Origin: an uncultured Tenacibaculum sp.
GTDB taxonomy: Bacteria; Bacteroidota; Bacteroidia; Flavobacteriales; Flavobacteriaceae
NCBI RefSeq assembly: GCF_947504135.1
Contig: NZ_CANNGG010000005.1
Coordinates: 1-64,000 of the forward strand
Reading direction: 5' to 3'
Length of the DNA: 64,000 bases
Part shown: positions 53,389 to 61,742 of the stretch, one piece after another
Layout: each line of letters starts with the position of its first letter
How positions within the stretch are numbered: position 1 is the first letter of the stretch
Made by a program: the position numbers and the translations under genes
The notes under the pieces: generated by a model
What the model saw: only the letters and a program-made list of their open reading frames with translations
What the model was told of the DNA's origin: nothing
Databases searched by the model: none

Positions 53389-54524
53389 TTGTTTAATACC
53401 TCCTTTGCTATACTATAAAATAATTGAACTCCTGTCATAGTTATATCATCTGGAAAATCATAATCTGGATTATGTAAAGCAGGTGTATTTTTTCCTGCTC
53501 CTAATCCAAACATGGCTCCTTTATATTTTTGAGTAAACAACCCGAAATCTTCCCCCCATTTAAACGGAGTTTCAATTTCATTTATTGATAACTTTTGCTT
53601 CTCAGCTGATTTTTTTATGATTGAAACAGCTTCTTTATTATTTATATTTGAGTAAAACTCTTCAAACCAAGAAGTTTTAATTTTTAGTGAATATTTTAGT
53701 TGTAGTTGATTTAGAAGTTGCTCTAATTTCTCTTTCTTTTCTTCAATCTGTTTCGTACCCCAACTTCTTAACGTAAAATGAACTTCTCCGTACCCTGCAG
53801 AAATCCCGTAAGCTTTTTCCCCCATGGTTATGTAAACTGGAGTTATCAAAATAAAATCGGACGATTCTGGTGCGTTAATACTTTCTTTTTCAGCAAAAGT
53901 TAATATTGTAGCAATTGCATTTGCTGGGTTGTATCCTTTTTCAGGTTCCGCAGCATGTGCTGTTTTTCCTTCTAAAGTAATTACAACACTTTTTACATTA
54001 CTCGTAAATGTTTCTCTCTTGACAACAATTTCATGTGTTGCAAAACCTGGTAAATTATGTAGCGCAAAAACATAATCTATATTGAGTTGTTTAAAAGAAG
54101 AGTCTTCTAAAACAGACTGTGCACCTCTTCCATTCTCTTCTGAAGGTTGAAAAAGCAATACTACTTTTCCTTTAGGCAACTGTTTTTCCGTAAGAAGCTT
54201 TGCTACTCCTAGTAAAATTGTTGTATGTCCATCATGTCCACATTTATGGGAAACTCCTTTATTTTTTGATTGATGTTGAAACGTATTTACTTCTTGAATA
54301 GGTAACGCATCTATATCGGCACGTAACATTACTGTTTTTCCTCTCTCTTCTCCTTCAAAAATAGCTATTATTCCTGTTTGGGCAACTTCAACAATTGTAC
54401 ATGAAGTATTTTTTGCTAAAAATGCCTTTATCTTTTTTTGAGTTTCATATTCATCTCCAGAAGTTTCTGGATATTGGTGTAACTCTTTTCTAATTTTTTC
54501 TAAACTCTTTTGTAAGGCTTCCAC
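53385..54524 (-). CDS. M20-family amidohydrolase
   Basis: 379 aa N-acyl-amino-acid amidohydrolase of the M20D type (hippurate/IAA-amino acid hydrolase-like). Metal-site motifs: RADIDALPIQE, HKCGHDGHTTILLG (includes the bridging Cys), and FQPSEENGRGAQ. No signal peptide: cytoplasmic. Starts with GTG at 54524 and overlaps the symporter stop by one base. It would release amino acids from imported acylated or conjugated forms. Confidence 0.9.
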   Translation of the reverse strand: MEALQKSLEKIRKELHQYPETSGDEYETQKKIKAFLAKNTSCTIVEVAQTGIIAIFEGEERGKTVMLRADIDALPIQEVNTFQHQSKNKGVSHKCGHDGHTTILLGVAKLLTEKQLPKGKVVLLFQPSEENGRGAQSVLEDSSFKQLNIDYVFALHNLPGFATHEIVVKRETFTSNVKSVVITLEGKTAHAAEPEKGYNPANAIATILTFAEKESINAPESSDFILITPVYITMGEKAYGISAGYGEVHFTLRSWGTKQIEEKKEKLEQLLNQLQLKYSLKIKTSWFEEFYSNINNKEAVSIIKKSAEKQKLSINEIETPFKWGEDFGLFTQKYKGAMFGLGAGKNTPALHNPDYDFPDDITMTGVQLFYSIAKEVLNK

Positions 54525-55945
54525 TACTTTTCTTTTCTAGTAAATTGAATTATAGAAAACACCAAAGCTGACAATGTAATTCCGAAGAAATTAGCATCTA
54601 AACCGAATGGTAATTTCACCTCTAAGATAATTAATATTAAAGTAGTAAGTCCACCAAAAATCATAGCATAAAAAGCAGCTGTTGATGATGGTTTTTTTAG
54701 CACTAACGTTCCTAAAACAGGCACTAATAAGCCAGATACCATAAAGGCATATGAATACAGCATCAACTCTAATACATTTTGCATCATTGTTGCTAACATT
54801 ATAGCTACGCCTCCAATTATAAAAGTAATAATTTGCGAATTTTTTATGCTGATACTTTTCTTAAAATACCCAAAAATATCCGTTGTTAAATTTCCTGAAG
54901 CCGCCATTAAACAACTATCTGCAGTTGACATAATCGCTGAAAAATAAGCTGACATCATCAACCCCATTAAACCTATTGGTAAAATACTTCTTAATAATAA
55001 AGGTAACCCTAATTCTGCATCCATTTCAGTGCCTGGTGCGTAACCTATTGACGAGAACATCCCTTGCTCAAAAGCAACTCTAGAAAATAATCCTAAAGCA
55101 ACCCCCATAAAAGCCATAATTGGATATTCAAACAACCCAGCTATTTTCCATGCTTTTTTGGCTGTTTTTTTGTCTTTACAAGCGTAAATTCGTTGGTACA
55201 AGGTCATTCCAACAAACCAAATAGGTACGATGGTAATAACCCAGTTAAACATATCAATAAACGTTATGTTTGATAATGATAAAAAGCTTGCCGGTAAAGT
55301 TTCTTTGATAGCTGTCCAACCTCCAATTTCGATAAAACCAATTGGAATCCCTATACCAATCAATCCTACCATTAAAATTATCCATTGAATGGTATCAGTA
55401 TAAATTACTGCTTTAATTCCACCAATAACAGTATAAACCACCGCTATAACTCCCATAATTAAAACAGCATCGGTTATAGAAATTGACGGAAAGGTAGCTG
55501 ATGCTAATTTTGCTCCTGCTAGTATTTGTGAACTTGTAAAACCTATATATCCTATGAGAGAAATGATTCCTGCAATTAAAGCTACTTTGACATTATAATG
55601 GTGTGCCAACGATTGCGGAAAAGTTAAAAAGTGATGCTTTTTCGCTATTGGATATACTTTTGGGATTAAAAAAACGGCGCTTATCCAAGCACCTAACAAC
55701 CCTGTAAAAAGCATCCAACTACCGGAGAGCCCCATTAAAAAACCAAGCCCCCCTAAACCGATAGAGAAACCTCCACCAACATCGGTTGCCACTACGGACA
55801 ACCCTATATGGCTTGCAGACATATTTCTTCCTCCTACATAGTAATCGTCTTTTGATTTATTTTTATTCATGAAGTATACTCCTACTCCAAGCATGAAAAT
55901 TAAATAGGCTATGAATATGATTAAATCAATAAAATGTATATCCAT
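54524..55945 (-). CDS. Sodium:solute symporter
   Basis: 473 aa, about 13 transmembrane helices, SSS family (DYYVGGRNMSASHIGLSVVA near residue 35; ADSCLMAASGNLTTDIF in the core). Inner-membrane Na+-driven uptake. Substrate unknown; the downstream M20 hydrolase and two racemases suggest an amino acid or N-acyl amino acid. Starts 3 bases after the rpsU stop, so it is probably transcribed with rpsU. Confidence 0.9.
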   Translation of the reverse strand: MDIHFIDLIIFIAYLIFMLGVGVYFMNKNKSKDDYYVGGRNMSASHIGLSVVATDVGGGFSIGLGGLGFLMGLSGSWMLFTGLLGAWISAVFLIPKVYPIAKKHHFLTFPQSLAHHYNVKVALIAGIISLIGYIGFTSSQILAGAKLASATFPSISITDAVLIMGVIAVVYTVIGGIKAVIYTDTIQWIILMVGLIGIGIPIGFIEIGGWTAIKETLPASFLSLSNITFIDMFNWVITIVPIWFVGMTLYQRIYACKDKKTAKKAWKIAGLFEYPIMAFMGVALGLFSRVAFEQGMFSSIGYAPGTEMDAELGLPLLLRSILPIGLMGLMMSAYFSAIMSTADSCLMAASGNLTTDIFGYFKKSISIKNSQIITFIIGGVAIMLATMMQNVLELMLYSYAFMVSGLLVPVLGTLVLKKPSSTAAFYAMIFGGLTTLILIILEVKLPFGLDANFFGITLSALVFSIIQFTRKEK

Positions 55946-55948
55946 ATA

Positions 55949-56143
55949 TTATTTTTCTTGTTCTAGCAAAAACCGTTGTTTATATTGAGCTTTCTTTAAC
56001 TGAGCTCTTTTACTTACTGATGGTTTTGTATATTCTTTTCTTTCTCTTATTTCTTGCAATACCTTTGTGTTTCTGTATTTTCTTTTATATCTTTTAATGG
56101 CTCTATCAATATTCTCGCCTTCTTTTACTGGTATTATTAACAT
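55949..56143 (-). CDS. rpsU: 30S ribosomal protein S21
   Basis: 64 aa: MLIIPVKEGENIDRAIKRYK, then YTKPSVSKRAQLKKAQYKQ. In Bacteroidetes S21 binds close to the 3' end of 16S rRNA and goes with loss of Shine-Dalgarno use. It lies between rpoD and the symporter operon with no terminator on either side. I recall rpsU being followed by a tyrosine recombinase (xerC) in many Flavobacteria; that neighbour is absent here. Confidence 0.95.
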   Translation of the reverse strand: MLIIPVKEGENIDRAIKRYKRKYRNTKVLQEIRERKEYTKPSVSKRAQLKKAQYKQRFLLEQEK

Positions 56144-56179
56144 ATATATAGTGTATTTTTAATTAGTACTTTGATTCAA

Positions 56180-57043
56180 TTACCCCAAGTATGTTTGTAA
56201 TACTTTAGTTCTTGATCTTTGTTTTAATCTTCTGATTCCTTTCTCTTTAATTTGACGTACGCGTTCTCTTGTTAAATCGAATGTTTCTCCTATTTCGGTC
56301 AAACTCATAGGTCTGTAATTCTCTAATCCATAAAAAAGCTTTATGATATCAGATTCTCTTGGAGATAGTGTTTCTAAGCTTCTGCTAATCTCTAATTGTA
56401 ATGACTCTTGCATTAGCTCTTTATCTGGCTTAGGAGCTTCTGAAGCTCTTATTACGTCATACAAATTAGAAGTTTCTCCTTCTTTTAAAGGAGCATCCAT
56501 AGAAATATGTCGTCCTGAGTTTTTCATAGATTGTTTCACATCAGAAACAGTCATATCTAATACCTTCGCAATTTCTTCGGGCGTTGGCATACGTTCATTA
56601 TTTTGCTCTAATTTAGATACAGCTTTATTTATTTTACTAATGCTTCCAATCTTATTAAGTGGTAACCTTACTACACGTGACTGTTCTGCCAATGCTTGTA
56701 AGATCGATTGACGGATCCACCAAACTGCATAAGATATAAACTTAAATCCACGAGTTTCATCAAAACGTCTTGCTGCTTTTACCAAACCTATATTTCCTTC
56801 ATTAATCAAGTCAGAAAGACGTAAACCTTGATTTTGATACTGTTTAGCTACCGAAACAACGAATCGTAAATTTGCATTTACCAATGTTTCCAAGGCTCTT
56901 TGGTCTCCTGTCTTGATTCTTTGAGCTAATTCAACTTCTTCATCAGCAGTAATCAAGTCTATTTTCCCTATCTCTTGTAAGTATTTTTCAATAGATTTTG
57001 ATTCTCTATTGGTAACTTGTTTTGTTATTTTTAACTGTCTCAT
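56180..57043 (-). CDS. rpoD: Primary sigma factor RpoD (sigma-70 family)
   Basis: 287 aa: [20 protein letters not shown], region 1.2 [20 protein letters not shown], region 2 [21 protein letters not shown] and [15 protein letters not shown], region 3, and region 4.2 [13 protein letters not shown] ([19 protein letters not shown]). It lacks region 1.1 and the long non-conserved insert; this compact form is the vegetative sigma factor of Bacteroidetes, which reads the TAnnTTTG promoters seen throughout the window. Confidence 0.95.
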   Translation of the reverse strand: MRQLKITKQVTNRESKSIEKYLQEIGKIDLITADEEVELAQRIKTGDQRALETLVNANLRFVVSVAKQYQNQGLRLSDLINEGNIGLVKAARRFDETRGFKFISYAVWWIRQSILQALAEQSRVVRLPLNKIGSISKINKAVSKLEQNNERMPTPEEIAKVLDMTVSDVKQSMKNSGRHISMDAPLKEGETSNLYDVIRASEAPKPDKELMQESLQLEISRSLETLSPRESDIIKLFYGLENYRPMSLTEIGETFDLTRERVRQIKEKGIRRLKQRSRTKVLQTYLG

Positions 57044-57044
57044 A

Positions 57045-57482
57045 TTATCGTTTTAGTCTCATTTCTAAATACGGAGTCGTAAACCCAAGCTTCTCATATA
57101 AAAACTTAGCGGGATTATCTTTTTCTACATGCAAAGCAATATCACCCTTACAATTATCGATGGCATGCTTCATTATCTTTTTACCGATTCCTTTTCCTCT
57201 GTAATCTTTATGGGTAGCGATATAAACCAAGATATTTTCAGGTATGTATTCGTCCATTCCTGTTTTATTTATCACTACCGCTCCTACAATTTCATTTTTA
57301 TCTTCTATGGTAAACACATAACCTCCTAATCCTGTTCTTTCTTTAGCCGCATAATCAATCGCTTTGCGAATGGCTGTTTTTTCATCTCCATAGTTTTCAA
57401 GATGTGTATATAAAAAATTAGTTACTCTTTCCATTTCAAGAGGGGTTATACGATTAAAAGCATCGTAAGTGTGTACTGTCAT
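57045..57482 (-). CDS. GNAT-family N-acetyltransferase
   Basis: 145 aa. Acetyl-CoA-binding motif [18 protein letters not shown], followed by [19 protein letters not shown]. Small GNAT of unknown acceptor. Start at ATG 57482 ([10 protein letters not shown]); a start at 57521 would add a poorly conserved 13-residue segment. The stop lies 1 base before rpoD, so it is coupled to it. Confidence 0.85.
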   Translation of the reverse strand: MTVHTYDAFNRITPLEMERVTNFLYTHLENYGDEKTAIRKAIDYAAKERTGLGGYVFTIEDKNEIVGAVVINKTGMDEYIPENILVYIATHKDYRGKGIGKKIMKHAIDNCKGDIALHVEKDNPAKFLYEKLGFTTPYLEMRLKR

Positions 57483-57736
57483 AATTTGATTTTTATAAAT
57501 AAGCATTAGACGTAACGACAAATAACTTCAGGATTATTTATTGAAGTTTTTAAGCGTTATTATGGCCTATTTGGGGTTTATTATTTATTAGCGCAGTATA
57601 TACTTTTGCGAAAAGTGTACGAACATGCCAAATAGCTATTCGTAAGGGCCTAATATTTTATAGCGTTACCAATTTAGGTAGAGCATAAAATAATGTAAAT
57701 ACGTTTGAAATCTTTTCCTTTTAGAAAAGCAATAAA
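57483..57736 (-). other. Structured, ORF-free part of the gap upstream of the acetyltransferase-rpoD operon
   Basis: Read on the minus strand this region has several stems: CTTTTC/GAAAAG (57712-57729), ACTTTT/AAAAGT around 57610-57625 inside a longer imperfect stem, CTATTTGG/CCAAATAG spanning about 57570-57650, and CTTCA/TGAAG around 57530-57550. I found no ORF of note in it and recognise no known RNA (not tmRNA, RNase P or SRP RNA by visible motifs). Confidence 0.4.
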
Positions 57737-57838
57737 TTAGAATCCTGGTGGAATAAACTTGTCCGACTGGTTTCGGAACACAAGGAAGTTGAATGTAAAA
57801 ACTCGTTGATTTTTTTTCTCGTGTGTAGTATCTACCAT
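57737..57838 (-). CDS. Putative leaderless 33-aa small protein
   Basis: ATG 57836-57838 to TAA 57737-57739 on the minus strand. The peptide begins MVDTTHEKKNQRVF and ends DKFIPPGF; it is mixed polar/aromatic, not low complexity, and has no membrane segment. A complete Bacteroidetes promoter sits so close upstream that transcription should begin at, or 1-3 bases before, the ATG. I do not recognise the family. Downstream on the same strand are the structured gap and then acetyltransferase-rpoD-rpsU, so it may be a stand-alone microprotein or the leader ORF of the sigma-factor transcript. Confidence 0.5.
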   Translation of the reverse strand: MVDTTHEKKNQRVFTFNFLVFRNQSDKFIPPGF

Positions 57839-57844
57839 ATCGTA

Positions 57845-57875
57845 CAAAGGTAAGAATTATAAGGCTAATTTCAAA
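57845..57875 (-). promoter_or_regulatory. Full-consensus promoter of the 33-aa ORF / rpoD leader
   Basis: Minus strand: -33 TTTG (57872-57875), 19-base spacer, -7 TACCTTTG (57845-57852). Among the best matches to the consensus in the window, in a region with no large ORF. Confidence 0.8.
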
Positions 57876-57923
57876 ATGAGCCTAGAAAAGAGCTTTTTAC
57901 ACCAAAAAGGTTCTTTAAAAGAA

Positions 57924-57951
57924 AAAAGCACCTTAAATTTAAGGTGCTTTT
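57924..57951 (-). terminator. Terminator after dsbD
   Basis: Perfect palindrome AAAAGCACCTTAAA/TTTAAGGTGCTTTT followed on the minus strand by more T. Confidence 0.93.
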
Positions 57952-57959
57952 GAGTTGTA

Positions 57960-59954
57960 TTATTTTTTGAAGTTGGCAACTCCTTCTTCAAGCCAGTTGA
58001 AATATTCATCTGCATCTGGCATGTAACCTACAGGATCTGATATGTTTGATTCATCGTGATTCATCAAAACATAAAACGGCTGTGAGTTGGCTTTATACTT
58101 AATGGTTTGTAGCTCACTCCACTTTTGTCCGATATACTTTAATTTCTTTCCTGGATTCAATTTTGATTCCACCACTTCATCATCTTTTAAAGGACGCTTG
58201 TCATCTACATACAAAGAAATTAACACCACCTTGTTTTTAAGAACGTCTAATACCTTTGGTTTTACCCATACGTTTTGTTCCATTTTTCTACAGTTTACAC
58301 AAGCGTGCCCTGTAAAATCTAACATAACCGGTTTGCCTACTTTTTTTGCATACGCTAACCCTTTGTCATAATCGTGAAATGATATGATATCGTGAGGAGG
58401 CATTAAATGGGCTCCTTCTGGTAAAGCTTCGTGATTGTCTTGCTGAACACTCGCTGTTCCCTTTTTTGTGAATCCTACCCCATAAGGAGATTCGCTGTAG
58501 TGTTGTGGTGGAGGGAAAGCACTAATTAAGTTTAATGGTGCTCCCCAAAGTCCTGGGATCATATAAATAGTAAAGGATAAAACGATTAATCCTAAACTTA
58601 ATCTTCCTACAGAAATATGACTGATTGGGCTATCGTGTGGTAATTGTATTTTTCCGAAGAGATAAAAAGCTAAGGCTCCGAAAATAGCTATCCAGATAGC
58701 GATAAACACCTCTCTTTCTAATAAATGTAATTGTAATACTAAATCTGCATTCGATAAAAATTTAAATGCTAAAGCTAATTCTAAGAATCCTAAAACTACT
58801 TTTACGGTGTTTAACCACCCTCCTGATTTAGGTAATGAGTTTAACCATCCTGGGAAGGCTGCAAACAATGCAAATGGTAATGCAATTGCTGATGAAAACC
58901 CTAACATTCCTACAATAGGAGCAATTCCTCCTTTTGAAGCTGCTTCAACTAGTAAAGTTCCTACAATAGGTCCTGTACATGAAAATGATACAATGGCTAA
59001 GGCTAATGCCATAAAGAAGATTCCGATTAAACCTCCTCTGTCTGCTTGTGAGTCTACTTTAGTTGCCCATGAACTTGGTAAAGTAATTTCAAAAGCTCCT
59101 AAGAACGATACTGCAAAAATTACTAAGATTAAGAAAAACACAACATTAAACCATACATTGGTTGATAGTGCGTTTAAAGCATCTGCTCCAAATACTGCAG
59201 TTACTACCGATCCTAATAACACGTAAATTCCGATAATTGATAATCCGTAGATAATTGCATTTCTAATTCCTTGCGATTTGCTTTTACTTTGTTTGGTGAA
59301 AAAGCTTACCGTCATCGGTATCATTGGGAATACACACGGCGTTAACAGTGCTGCAAATCCTGATAAAAAGGCGATGAAGAAAATTCCTAAAAGACCTTTC
59401 TTCTCTTCTTTTTTTGTTTCTTTTGAAGCTACTTTATCTGTTGTCTTTACCTCTTTTGTTGCATCAGCAGAAGATTTTACTGCGGTAGCTTTCGTTAAAT
59501 CGAAAGCTAAATCTACTTCCTTAGGAGGTAAACACATTTCATCAGTGCAAGCAATAAACTCAACAAATGCGTTGATTTGATTTACGCTAGTATCTACCAG
59601 TTCTATTTTTTGTTTAAAAACTGCTTTTTTGGCAAAGGATTTTATATTCATTCCTTCCTCTCCAAAAAGTGTTGTAAACTTAATTTTCCCTTCAGGTTCT
59701 GATGTATTTCCTACAATTTTAATTTTACCTCCGTCATCATCATAGGTAAAAGTTGTTGGAATTGGACCGCCTTTCGGAACTTCTTGTGCATACAAATGCC
59801 ATTCGCCTTGAATCGTTGCGGTACTTACTAAATTATACGTTGTTTCTGAAACCTTTTCGACACTTGTTTTCCATTGAATCGGATCGTGAATTTGACCAAG
59901 AGCTGAAAATCCAACAGTAAAACAAAGCAAAAATGCTAGTATTTTTTTCATCAT
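57960..59954 (-). CDS. dsbD: Thiol:disulfide interchange protein DsbD
   Basis: 664 aa inner-membrane protein that passes electrons from cytoplasmic thioredoxin to the periplasm. Signal peptide, N-terminal DsbD-alpha domain (about 22-150, containing [16 protein letters not shown]), about eight transmembrane helices with [17 protein letters not shown] and [13 protein letters not shown] carrying the membrane Cys pair, and a C-terminal thioredoxin domain with [15 protein letters not shown]. Follows an orphan copy of its own N-domain by 18 bases. Confidence 0.93.
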   Translation of the reverse strand: MMKKILAFLLCFTVGFSALGQIHDPIQWKTSVEKVSETTYNLVSTATIQGEWHLYAQEVPKGGPIPTTFTYDDDGGKIKIVGNTSEPEGKIKFTTLFGEEGMNIKSFAKKAVFKQKIELVDTSVNQINAFVEFIACTDEMCLPPKEVDLAFDLTKATAVKSSADATKEVKTTDKVASKETKKEEKKGLLGIFFIAFLSGFAALLTPCVFPMIPMTVSFFTKQSKSKSQGIRNAIIYGLSIIGIYVLLGSVVTAVFGADALNALSTNVWFNVVFFLILVIFAVSFLGAFEITLPSSWATKVDSQADRGGLIGIFFMALALAIVSFSCTGPIVGTLLVEAASKGGIAPIVGMLGFSSAIALPFALFAAFPGWLNSLPKSGGWLNTVKVVLGFLELALAFKFLSNADLVLQLHLLEREVFIAIWIAIFGALAFYLFGKIQLPHDSPISHISVGRLSLGLIVLSFTIYMIPGLWGAPLNLISAFPPPQHYSESPYGVGFTKKGTASVQQDNHEALPEGAHLMPPHDIISFHDYDKGLAYAKKVGKPVMLDFTGHACVNCRKMEQNVWVKPKVLDVLKNKVVLISLYVDDKRPLKDDEVVESKLNPGKKLKYIGQKWSELQTIKYKANSQPFYVLMNHDESNISDPVGYMPDADEYFNWLEEGVANFKK

Positions 59955-59972
59955 GTTAATGGGGTAAGGGGA

Positions 59973-60419
59973 TTAATTTACGTTGAAAACTAATTCTACT
60001 TCTTTTGGAGGTAAGCAGTTTTCTCCTGTACAAACCATGTATTCAACAGCCCCTTTAACCGTGAACTTTTCCGCAGTTTTTAAACGAATTTTTTGAGTAA
60101 AAACAGCTTTGGTATCGAAGTATTTAATTTTCATTTCAAAAATAGGGTCGTCAACTACATGTCCTTCTGGTTCTGTTGTATTTCCTTTTTTTAAGTAACG
60201 AGAATCACCTTCAAAAGTAAATAACGTCGGAATTGGTCCGCCTTCAGGAATTTCTTGCGAGTACAAGTGCCAATCTTTTTGAATTGTAGCAACAGCAATT
60301 AATTCTGCTTCTTTATCAGAAATCTTTTTTACTGAAGTACTCCATTTTACAGGATCATGTACCTGTGCGTAAGAAATACTACCGATGGCCAACAACAAGA
60401 TAAAAAGTATTTTTTTCAT
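59973..60419 (-). CDS. Orphan DsbD N-terminal (alpha) domain protein
   Basis: 148 aa. Signal peptide (..IGSISYAQ), then a single domain closely similar to residues 1-150 of DsbD next door: VHDPVKWSTSVKKIS, DWHLYSQEIPEGGPIPT, and the redox pair in CTGENCLPPKEVELVF. Looks like a tandem duplication of the domain kept as a free periplasmic protein. It could shuttle electrons from the DsbD membrane part to a distinct target. Confidence 0.85.
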   Translation of the reverse strand: MKKILFILLLAIGSISYAQVHDPVKWSTSVKKISDKEAELIAVATIQKDWHLYSQEIPEGGPIPTLFTFEGDSRYLKKGNTTEPEGHVVDDPIFEMKIKYFDTKAVFTQKIRLKTAEKFTVKGAVEYMVCTGENCLPPKEVELVFNVN

Positions 60420-60526
60420 TGGTTTTAATTAGTTGTATTATGTTTAATCGGTAAATGTAATGTCTTTATTTACTAAAACACAAAAGATTAAAAAAAGTTT
60501 AACATTCATTTATAAATAGTTCAAAA

Positions 60527-60558
60527 CAAAAAAGAGCAACCATTTCTGATTGCTCTTA
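60527..60558 (-). terminator. Terminator of the initiator tRNA
   Basis: AAGAGCAA/TTGCTCTT with a 10-base loop; on the minus strand it is followed by TTTTTTG, 6 bases after the tRNA 3' end. The rest of 60420-60526 is A+T-rich spacer. Confidence 0.85.
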
Positions 60559-60563
60559 TCTAG

Positions 60564-60636
60564 TAGCGGGAGCAGGACTCGAACCTGCGACCTTCGGGTT
60601 ATGAGCCCGACGAGCTGCCTACTGCTCTATCCCGCG
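60564..60636 (-). tRNA. Initiator tRNA-fMet (CAT)
   Basis: Anticodon CAT (60601-60603, complement) in loop CTCATAA, closed by three G-C pairs (GGG/CCC), an initiator hallmark. The first base C1 is not paired (C1 opposite T72), also initiator-like. GCGGGA/TCCCGC forms the rest of the acceptor stem; discriminator A; CCA not encoded. Confidence 0.93.
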
Positions 60637-60647
60637 ATTTGCGGTTG

Positions 60648-60680
60648 CAAAGATACGTCCTTTTGTTTGTTTTATCCAAA
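60648..60680 (-). promoter_or_regulatory. Promoter of the initiator tRNA
   Basis: Minus strand -33 TTTG (60677-60680), 21-base spacer, -7 TATCTTTG (60648-60655). Start about 5 bases before the mature 5' end. Confidence 0.75.
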
Positions 60681-60764
60681 TAAAAAAGCATTTATTTTTA
60701 AAATAATTTTTAAACCACTCAATAACAAGCTTATAAAATTCAACAATTCTTACTCAAAACAACT

Positions 60765-60772
60765 TATCTTTG
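60765..60772 (+). promoter_or_regulatory. -7 box of era, next to the start codon
   Basis: TATCTTTG, exact consensus, ends 4 bases before ATG 60777. The era mRNA should be leaderless. Confidence 0.6.
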
Positions 60773-60776
60773 CCCT

Positions 60777-61658
60777 ATGACACATAAAGCAGGATTTGTA
60801 AATATTATCGGAAACCCTAATGTTGGGAAATCAACCTTGATGAACGCATTGGTTGGTGAAAAATTATCAATCATTACCTCTAAGGCACAAACTACAAGAC
60901 ATCGTATTTTGGGGATTGTGAATGGTGAAGATTATCAAATTGTGTTTTCTGATACTCCTGGAATCATAAAACCAGCTTATGAGTTGCAAGAATCTATGAT
61001 GGATTTTGTAAAATCTGCTTTTGAAGATGCTGATGTACTTATCTACATGGTAGAAGTAGGCGAAACAGAATTAAAAAATGAGGCTTTTTTCAATAAAATC
61101 ATCAATAGTAAAATTCCTGTAATTTTATTATTAAATAAAGTTGATAAATCTACTCAAGAGGAAGTTGCAACTAAAATTGATTATTGGAAAAAGAAAGTCC
61201 CAAATTCTTTTGTGTATGTAATTTCTGCTCTTGAAAACTTTAATGTAGAAAGCGTTTTTTATAAAATCATTGAGCTTTTACCAGAATCACCTCCTTTTTA
61301 TCCAAAAGATCAGTTAACCGATAAACCTGAACGCTTTTTTGTAAATGAAAAGATTCGTGAAAAAATTCTTCAACACTATAAAAAAGAAATTCCTTACTCA
61401 GTAGAAGTAGAAACTGAAAGTTTTGTTGAAGAAGATAATATCATCAAAATCCGTTCTGTTATCATGGTAGAACGTGAAACTCAAAAAGGAATTATTATTG
61501 GGCATAAAGGAAGTGCCATTAAACGTGTTGGAACTGAAGCCAGAAAAGACCTTCAACAGTTTTTTGACAAGAAGGTGTTTTTAGATTTACATGTAAAAAT
61601 CAACAAAAACTGGCGTTCTAACGAGCGTCAATTAAAACGATTTGGTTATAAAGATTAG
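60777..61658 (+). CDS. era: GTPase Era
   Basis: 30S assembly GTPase, 293 aa. G1 GNPNVGKSTLMNAL (12-25), switch I TRHRILG, G3 DTPGI, G4 LNKVD, then a C-terminal KH domain (IIGHKGSAIKRVGTEARKDLQ). The start is fixed by the -7 box immediately upstream and by homology (HKAGFVNIIGNPNVG). Confidence 0.97.
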   Translation: MTHKAGFVNIIGNPNVGKSTLMNALVGEKLSIITSKAQTTRHRILGIVNGEDYQIVFSDTPGIIKPAYELQESMMDFVKSAFEDADVLIYMVEVGETELKNEAFFNKIINSKIPVILLLNKVDKSTQEEVATKIDYWKKKVPNSFVYVISALENFNVESVFYKIIELLPESPPFYPKDQLTDKPERFFVNEKIREKILQHYKKEIPYSVEVETESFVEEDNIIKIRSVIMVERETQKGIIIGHKGSAIKRVGTEARKDLQQFFDKKVFLDLHVKINKNWRSNERQLKRFGYKD

Positions 61659-61742
61659 CTCATAATTTTAAATTAAAAAATTGTATATTACTCATATTCA
61701 AAAATTAATAAGGAAAGATTTTTATTTTATAAAAAATTAATA

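Noticed and set aside
58807..59580. Two + strand ORFs of 139 and 100 codons
   Set aside because: Antisense shadows of dsbD; low-complexity translation with no motif.
60550..60780. A 76-codon ORF on the + strand upstream of era
   Set aside because: It is antisense to the initiator tRNA and runs through the era promoter; the start of its translation is tRNA sequence.
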